Shown here piece by piece: positions 14,437 through 19,305 of a DNA stretch of 19,305 bases (the first letter of the stretch is position 1; each line of letters opens with the position of its first letter). This DNA is from Anaerolineales bacterium (GTDB taxonomy: Bacteria; Chloroflexota; Anaerolineae; 4572-78; J111). The stretch spans positions 1 through 19,305 of the forward strand of contig JAAUSP010000075.1 of NCBI GenBank assembly GCA_012032575.1. Reading direction: 5' to 3'. The translations under genes were made by a program, and so were the position numbers. Under the pieces are notes generated by a model that saw nothing but the letters and a program-made list of their open reading frames with translations, was not told where the DNA came from and did not search any database.

Positions 14437-15501
14437 GTGGAAAAAACAGTCCTTTTTAAATTACCTAAAATTGATCTCCACCGTCACCTGGAAGGCAGTT
14501 TACGCTTGTCAACCCTGGCCGAAATTGCTCAGGAGCACGCCGTAGATTTACCCACCTGGAGCCTGGAACAGTTGCGCCCGCTGGTGCAGGTAGTTGACGG
14601 CGACCCGTACGATTTTCAGGGCTTTTTGAATAAGTTCAAACTGCTGCGCCGCTTTTATTCCAGCCGCGAGGCCGTCCTCCGGGTAACCTCCGAAGCCATT
14701 GCCGACGCCGCCGCCGACAATGTGCGTTATCTGGAGTTACGTTTCAACCCGGTCGCTCTGGGCCACAATCAGGGCTTCAGTTTTGAAGATGTCACCGATT
14801 GGGTTATCCAAGCTACCCACGAAGCCCAAGAAAAACACGATATCCAGGTGCGCCTGATTGTTCAGATTGGCCGGCATGAGCCGCAGTACGCCCAGCGCCT
14901 GGCCGAAATTGCTGTCTCCCGCCAGCAGCAGGGCATTGTCGCCCTCGACCTGGCCGGCGACGAAATTACCTACTCGGCGGCCAAATTTGCCAAGGTGTTT
15001 CAGTGGGCCAAAGGCCAGGGATTGCATATTACCGTCCACGCCGCCGAAGCCGGCCCGGCAACCAATATTATCGAGGCGATCCGCGATTTGGGAGCCGAGC
15101 GGATTGGTCACGGGGTTCAGGCCCGCCGCAATGATAAAGTGATCGAACTGCTGCGCAGCGAGCGCATCACCCTGGAAATGTGCCCCACCAGCAACCTGCA
15201 AACGGGTCTCATCCCCCGCCTGTCTCAGCACCCCTTGTTTGCCTTTCACCAGCTTGGCATCCCCGTCACCATCAACACCGACGACCCCTCTATCTCCAAT
15301 ACCACCCTCACTGACGAATTTGTGGTGGCCAATCGCGGTATCGGCGTCCCTTTCCGCGAGCTGCGCCAGATGACTCTCAATGCCGCCGAGGCTGCTTTTT
15401 TACCCGACCCAGACAAGAAGGACCTATGTGACAGATTCAAAAACTGGTTAGACAAGGGTGCCTTCAGCAAAACCCAGCCAAGTACCGCCAACAACTCCTG
15501 A
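14437..15501 (+). CDS. add: Adenosine deaminase family protein
   Basis: A zinc-dependent amidohydrolase that converts adenosine (and deoxyadenosine) to inosine in purine salvage. 354 residues. Metal ligands and active site are complete: H15 and H17 in KIDLHRHLEGSL, H201 in HAAEAGP with catalytic E204, H225 in IGHG, and D282/D283 in NTDDPSIS. Also EMCPTSNLQTG, the substrate-pocket signature of true adenosine deaminases. GTG 14437 is preferred because the conserved KLPKIDLHRHLEG begins eight residues in, whereas the upstream ATG at 14386 lies inside the kinase gene. The ribosome site is weak. The gene begins eight bases after the kinase stop, so the two are probably co-transcribed. Substrate relaxation toward related aminated compounds cannot be excluded. 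Confidence 0.93.
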   Translation: MEKTVLFKLPKIDLHRHLEGSLRLSTLAEIAQEHAVDLPTWSLEQLRPLVQVVDGDPYDFQGFLNKFKLLRRFYSSREAVLRVTSEAIADAAADNVRYLELRFNPVALGHNQGFSFEDVTDWVIQATHEAQEKHDIQVRLIVQIGRHEPQYAQRLAEIAVSRQQQGIVALDLAGDEITYSAAKFAKVFQWAKGQGLHITVHAAEAGPATNIIEAIRDLGAERIGHGVQARRNDKVIELLRSERITLEMCPTSNLQTGLIPRLSQHPLFAFHQLGIPVTINTDDPSISNTTLTDEFVVANRGIGVPFRELRQMTLNAAEAAFLPDPDKKDLCDRFKNWLDKGAFSKTQPSTANNS

Positions 15502-15543
15502 TCGTTACCTCAACAAGCACATCACCTATTCTCTGCCCACCTT

Positions 15544-15572
15544 TTGCCTTTACCGAACATTTGTGCTATTAT
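15544..15572 (+). promoter_or_regulatory. Promoter for the ABC exporter genes
   Basis: TTGCCT (15544-15549), 17-bp spacer, TATTAT (15567-15572, five of six matches). Expected start near 15580, giving an 80-base leader that contains a short 9-bp tandem repeat. Confidence 0.7.
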
Positions 15573-15619
15573 GCTTTTTTCGACAAAATTGGGAGACCAA
15601 AGCTCGCGCCGTCCCTTCA

Positions 15620-15646
15620 GTTCCCCCGGTTCCCGTAGTTCCTTCT
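15620..15646. repeat. Degenerate 9-bp tandem repeat in the ABC leader
   Basis: Three consecutive units: GTTCCCCCG, GTTCCCGTA, GTTCCTTCT. All share GTTCC at a fixed 9-bp step. It lies just upstream of the AGGAG ribosome site of the first ABC gene. Confidence 0.5.
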
Positions 15647-15659
15647 TCAGGAGCAGCCT

Positions 15660-17491
15660 GTGATTAAACGCGAATTTACCGTTGCCGGCGAATACCGCTA
15701 CAACCAAAGCGGACCAATACGCTGGATTATCTCTCACCTGGCTCGCTATCCGCTGTTTCTGTCTGGTTTTATCCTGACTACCATTATCAGCAATGGCCTG
15801 TTTGCCCTGACTCCCCGCCTGACCGGTCTGGCCTTTGACGAGGTTTTGCAGGCCATCCCCGACCGGGGCCGGCTGTTGACCATCACCCTGCTGGTGCTGG
15901 CGGTGGTGCTGGTCCAGGGGGCTATTTACCTGGCGGGCAACCTGTCCATCGAGGTGTTGGCCCAGCGTTTCGAACGCGATGCCCGCGATGAACTCTATCT
16001 CAGTTTGCTGGGCAAAAGCCAAACCTTCCACAACCGCCAGCGCGTGGGCGATATTATGGCCCGCGCTGCCAACGATGTCCGCCAGCTTAACATGATGCTC
16101 AACCCCGGCTTATTTCTCATCCTCGACTCTTTTTCCGGCCTGTTCATCCCGATCATTTTCATCGGCTTCCTGCGATTGGAACTGCTGCTGACCCCGCTCA
16201 TTTTCACCGTTCTGTTTTTGCTGGCCTTGCGTCACTACACCCGCCAACTCAACCCGGTGGCTGCCCACATGCGAGAGCAGTTTGGCCTGATGAACGCCGG
16301 CCTGGCCGAAACCGTATCGGGCATCGAAGTAGTCAAAGCAGCCGCCCAGGAACCAGCCGAAAGCGTAAATTCAGCGAAAACGCCCGGCGCTACCGCGATT
16401 TTTTTGTGCAGGAAGGCCGGGTACAGGCCCGCTACCTGCCGCCGCTGCTGCTCGGCTTGACCCTGGCCGGAGCTTTTTTGCACGGCCTCTGGCTCTTTTC
16501 GCAGGGCCAGCTCAGTGTTGGCGATCTGGTGGCTTTTATGGCCTTGATGGGGCTGCTGCGCTTCCCGGCCCTCATTTCCATTTTCACCTTCTCGCTGGTG
16601 CAGTTGGGCGTGGCCGGAGCCGAACGCATTCTGGAACTGCTGCGTGAAGAAACCGAACTGGACGAAAACGAAGCCGGCCACCAGGGCCAGATGGCCGGCG
16701 AAATTGTCTTTGAAAATGTCAGCTTTGGTCACAGCGACAGTCACACCCTCAAAAATATCTCCTTCCGGGCTGCGCCGGGCCAGACCATTGCCATTGTCGG
16801 CCAGACCGGCTCCGGCAAAAGCACCCTGACCCAACTGGTCAATCGCACCTACGATGTGGACGAAGGCCGGGTGCTGATTGATGGGGTAGACGCACGCGAC
16901 TGGAATCTGGCCTCGCTGCGCTCCCAAATCTCCATCATCGAGCAGGACATTTTTCTCTTTTCCCGCAGCATCGCCGAAAATATCGGCTTTGGCCTGGGCC
17001 AGCAAACCGACCAGCCGGCCATCGAACAGGCGGCCCGCGAGGCTCAGGCCCACCAGTTCATCAGCAGTTTCAAAGACGGCTATGAAACCGTCATCGGCGA
17101 GCGCGGCGTCACCCTCTCCGGCGGACAGCGCCAGCGGCTGGCGATTGCCCGCGCCCTGCTCACCGACCCACGTATCCTCATCCTGGACGACTCGACCAGC
17201 GCCATTGACAGCGCCACCGAAGACGAAATTCAAAAAGCCATTCGCCGGGTTCTGCAAGGCCGCACCACTCTGCTCATCACCCATCGCCTCTCCCAAATCC
17301 GCTGGGCCGACAAAATCCTTGTCCTCAAACGCGGCGAGCTAATTGATCAAGGCACTCACCCCGAACTCCTGACCCGCTGCGAGTTATACCGGCGAATATT
17401 TATCAGGCATGAAGTAGACGGTAGACGGCAGACAGTAGACGGGGGAAGAAGTCGAGCCTCATCGTTGTCAGATGGTTATTTCTCAGAGTAG
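15660..17491 (+). CDS. ABC exporter half-transporter with degenerate Walker B (one frameshift)
   Basis: An inner-membrane half-transporter of the MsbA/ABCB type, 610 residues after restoring one base. The six-helix domain comes first, then the ATPase: Walker A GQTGSGKST (16799 on), Q-loop EQDIFLFS, signature LSGGQRQRLAIARAL, Walker B ILILDDSTSAID, H-loop ITHRL. The catalytic glutamate after Walker B is aspartate (codon 17189-17191), the usual change in the inactive-site partner of heterodimeric exporters. The frame breaks near 16359-16361, most simply one A missing from GAAAG; afterwards KRKFSENARRYRDFFVQEGR continues. Start GTG 15660, with AGGAG six bases upstream. The normal end is about RIFIRHE; the last 25 residues (VDGRRQTVDGG and beyond) are encoded by heptad element C. 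Substrate unknown. Confidence 0.92.
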
Positions 17492-17573
17492 TGATAAGGG
17501 GAATTTCAGAGTACATATTGAGGTAGCAAGTCTCGATTTTCTCCCTGTCTACTGTCTACTGACTACTGTCTAC
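17414..17573. repeat. Heptad-repeat inverted element C (GTAGACR arms)
   Basis: The left arm is GTAGACG, GTAGACG, GCAGACA, GTAGACG (17414-17441) followed by GGGG. The right arm is CCC then TGTCTAC, TGTCTAC, TGACTAC, TGTCTAC (17546-17573), the inverted unit. A 104-bp centre separates them. Size (160 bp) and layout are nearly the same as element A (158 bp), but the centres do not look alike. The left arm and part of the centre are read as the C-terminus of the first ABC gene; the right arm ends just before the ribosome site of the second. Confidence 0.85.
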
Positions 17574-17590
17574 CTTTCTGGAGGATTTTT

Positions 17591-19294
17591 ATGGGCTTTC
17601 TGATGGACGGCCTGGACGCCGAGGCGTATGACCGGGCCTATTCTGACCGGCAACTGTTGAGCCGCATCCTGGGCTACTTTCGGCCCAAGCTGCGGGCGAT
17701 GCTTTTTGTGGCCGCCATGATCACCCTGAACGCCATCATGGATACGGTGCTGCCGATTTTGATTGCGCGGGGCGTTGATCAACTGTCCCAATCGGTCAGT
17801 CTGGCCGCCACCGGCTGGGTGGTGGCGGCGATTCTGGTTTCCGGCGTGCTGTCGTGGACCTTTAACTTTTTCCGCCAGTGGTACACCGCCCAAACCGTCG
17901 GCGATGTCGTATTAAAACTGCGCGAAGATGCCTTTGCCGCCGTTATGGAGCGCGACATGTCCTTTTACGACGAGTACGCCTCCGGCAAAATCGTCAGCCG
18001 CGTCACCTCCGACACCCAGGATTTTGCCCAGGTGGTCACGCTGACCCTCAACCTGCTCAGCCAGGTCTTGCTGGTGCTGCTGCTGGTCGGCGTGCTGTTT
18101 TATATCAATGTACCTCTGACCCTGCTGGCCCTGACCATTGCCCCGCTGATCGTCTTCATCGCCCTGGGATTTCGCCGGCTGGCCCGGCTGACCACCCAGA
18201 AGGCCCGCCGGGCGCTGGCCGAGGTCAACTCCACCGTCCAGGAATCCATCAGCGGCATTTCAATTGCCAAGAATTTCCGGCAAGAGGACACCATTTACGG
18301 CGAATTCAGTGGAGTCAACCAGCAGTCCTATGCGGTCAACCTGCGCCAGGGCTTTGTTTTCAGTAGTATTTTTCCTATTTTGGTTACGGTCGCCGGGCTG
18401 GGCACCACCATTGTGGTCTATTTTGGCGGGACCAGCGTGCTCGACGGGGCTGTGTCCCCCGGCTCGTGGTTCCTTTTTATTGAAGCCATCAATATTTTCT
18501 GGTTTCCGCTGACCAGTATCGCCTCTTTCTGGAGCCAGTTCCAGCTTGGTCTGTCGGCCAGCGAACGAGTCTTTGCTCTGATTGATGCCGACCCGCGCGT
18601 GATCCAAACTGACTCGCAGCCGGTGCCGCGCCTGGCCGGGCGGATCGAGTTCAAAAACCTCGATTTTCGCTACACTGAACAGGAAACAGTGCTGTCTAAC
18701 TTCAATTTGACCATTGCCGCCGGAGAAACCGTAGCCCTGGTCGGGCACACCGGCGCAGGCAAATCGAGCCTGGGCAAACTGGTAGCCCGTTTCTATGAAT
18801 TTCAGGGCGGCCAGCTTTTGATTGACGGGCGCGATATCCGCAGCTTTGACCTGGCCGAGTATCACCGCCACCTGGGAATTGTGCCGCAGACGCCATTTCT
18901 CTTTTCCGGGCCGGTGGCCGACAATATCCGCTACGCCCGGCCCGAAGCCTCTGCTGAAACCGTCCGCGCCGTTGCCGGGCAAATCGGCGGGGGCGATTGG
19001 CTGGAGGCACTGCCCGACGGTCTGAATACCACCGTTGGCGAGGGTGGGCGCGGCCTCTCGATGGGCCAGCGCCAGTTGATTGCCCTGGCCCGCGTGCTGC
19101 TGCAGGACCCTGCGATCATTATTTTAGATGAAGCCACCGCCAGTATTGACCCTCTGGCCGAAACGCAAATTCAAGAGGGCCTGGACCTGATTTTGCGGGA
19201 ACGCACCGCCATTGTCATCGCTCACCGCCTCTCCACCATCAAAAACGCCGACCGCATTATCGTGCTGCGCCAGGGCCAGATCATCACCGAATAA
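17591..19294 (+). CDS. ABC exporter half-transporter, catalytic partner (C-terminus probably incomplete)
   Basis: The second inner-membrane half of the exporter, 567 residues as read. Start ATG 17591, with GGAGG six bases upstream. Six hydrophobic helices precede the ATPase domain: Walker A GHTGAGKSS (G385 on), Q-loop PQTPFLFS, signature LSMGQRQL (L489-Q493), Walker B IIILDEATASID with catalytic E514, H-loop IAHRL. The catalytic glutamate is present but the signature has M in place of the first G of LSGGQ. This complements the Asp Walker B of the other half, so the two should pair with one active and one degenerate ATP site, as in TM287/288-type exporters. It stops at GQIITE, some 25-40 residues earlier than usual. 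The last bases read SPTE in another frame, so a further frameshift is likely and the gene may run past the window edge. Confidence 0.9.
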   Translation: MGFLMDGLDAEAYDRAYSDRQLLSRILGYFRPKLRAMLFVAAMITLNAIMDTVLPILIARGVDQLSQSVSLAATGWVVAAILVSGVLSWTFNFFRQWYTAQTVGDVVLKLREDAFAAVMERDMSFYDEYASGKIVSRVTSDTQDFAQVVTLTLNLLSQVLLVLLLVGVLFYINVPLTLLALTIAPLIVFIALGFRRLARLTTQKARRALAEVNSTVQESISGISIAKNFRQEDTIYGEFSGVNQQSYAVNLRQGFVFSSIFPILVTVAGLGTTIVVYFGGTSVLDGAVSPGSWFLFIEAINIFWFPLTSIASFWSQFQLGLSASERVFALIDADPRVIQTDSQPVPRLAGRIEFKNLDFRYTEQETVLSNFNLTIAAGETVALVGHTGAGKSSLGKLVARFYEFQGGQLLIDGRDIRSFDLAEYHRHLGIVPQTPFLFSGPVADNIRYARPEASAETVRAVAGQIGGGDWLEALPDGLNTTVGEGGRGLSMGQRQLIALARVLLQDPAIIILDEATASIDPLAETQIQEGLDLILRERTAIVIAHRLSTIKNADRIIVLRQGQIITE

Positions 19295-19305
19295 GTCCAA
19301 CTGAG

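Noticed and set aside
16235..17296. 353-codon open frame antisense to the first ABC gene
   Set aside because: Mirrors the ATPase domain on the other strand; no recognisable domain and no independent start signals.

Overview
The window looks like ordinary bacterial chromosome, with dense genes, intrinsic terminators, sigma70-type promoters and GC-rich coding. It probably comes from a Chloroflexota (Anaerolineae-like) draft or metagenome assembly. That assignment is inference: it rests on the SecA with a long insert before its [15 protein letters not shown] block, the four-GAF histidine kinase, the T-box-controlled trpE, the KaiC-type ATPase and the short-tandem-repeat intergenic DNA. Nothing in the sequence proves it.

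Layout. 1-1106 (minus) is the N-terminal two thirds of anthranilate synthase component I (trpE). Its leader (1107-1680) has a strong promoter and a tRNA-Trp-sensing T-box riboswitch with a UGG specifier. Divergently, 1751-4275 carries a promoter, a terminator-like leader hairpin and two GT4-type glycosyltransferases. 4287-5611 is a small toxin-antitoxin-like operon: a HigA-type XRE regulator, then MntA nucleotidyltransferase and HepT HEPN toxin, closed by a clear terminator. 5613-8917 is secA. 9110-15501 holds a winged-helix protein, a single-domain KaiC-like ATPase, two small membrane proteins, a soluble PAS/4xGAF histidine kinase and adenosine deaminase; the last four are tightly packed. 15544-19294 encodes the two halves of a probable heterodimeric ABC exporter with one degenerate ATP site.

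Assembly quality. trpE, the second glycosyltransferase, secA (three times) and the first ABC half all carry single-base frameshifts, and several fall in homopolymers. Correcting each by one base restores the full family motifs and intact reading frames, so these are most likely sequencing or assembly errors rather than pseudogenes.

Most unusual signal. Three intergenic spots (1127-1284, 2984-3049, 17414-17573) are built from 7-bp units repeated in tandem and then again in inverted orientation. The units are GTAGACR at two loci and GATAGAR at the third, with a nested GCGTGAT palindrome inside the first. One lies in the trpE leader between the T-box terminator and the ribosome binding site. One fills the whole gap between the two glycosyltransferases. 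One runs into the end of the first ABC gene and appears to supply its last 25 or so codons. They look like a family of dispersed heptad-repeat palindromes. A second candidate for follow-up is the wHTH / KaiC-like / membrane / multi-GAF kinase neighbourhood, which has no KaiA, KaiB or response regulator.
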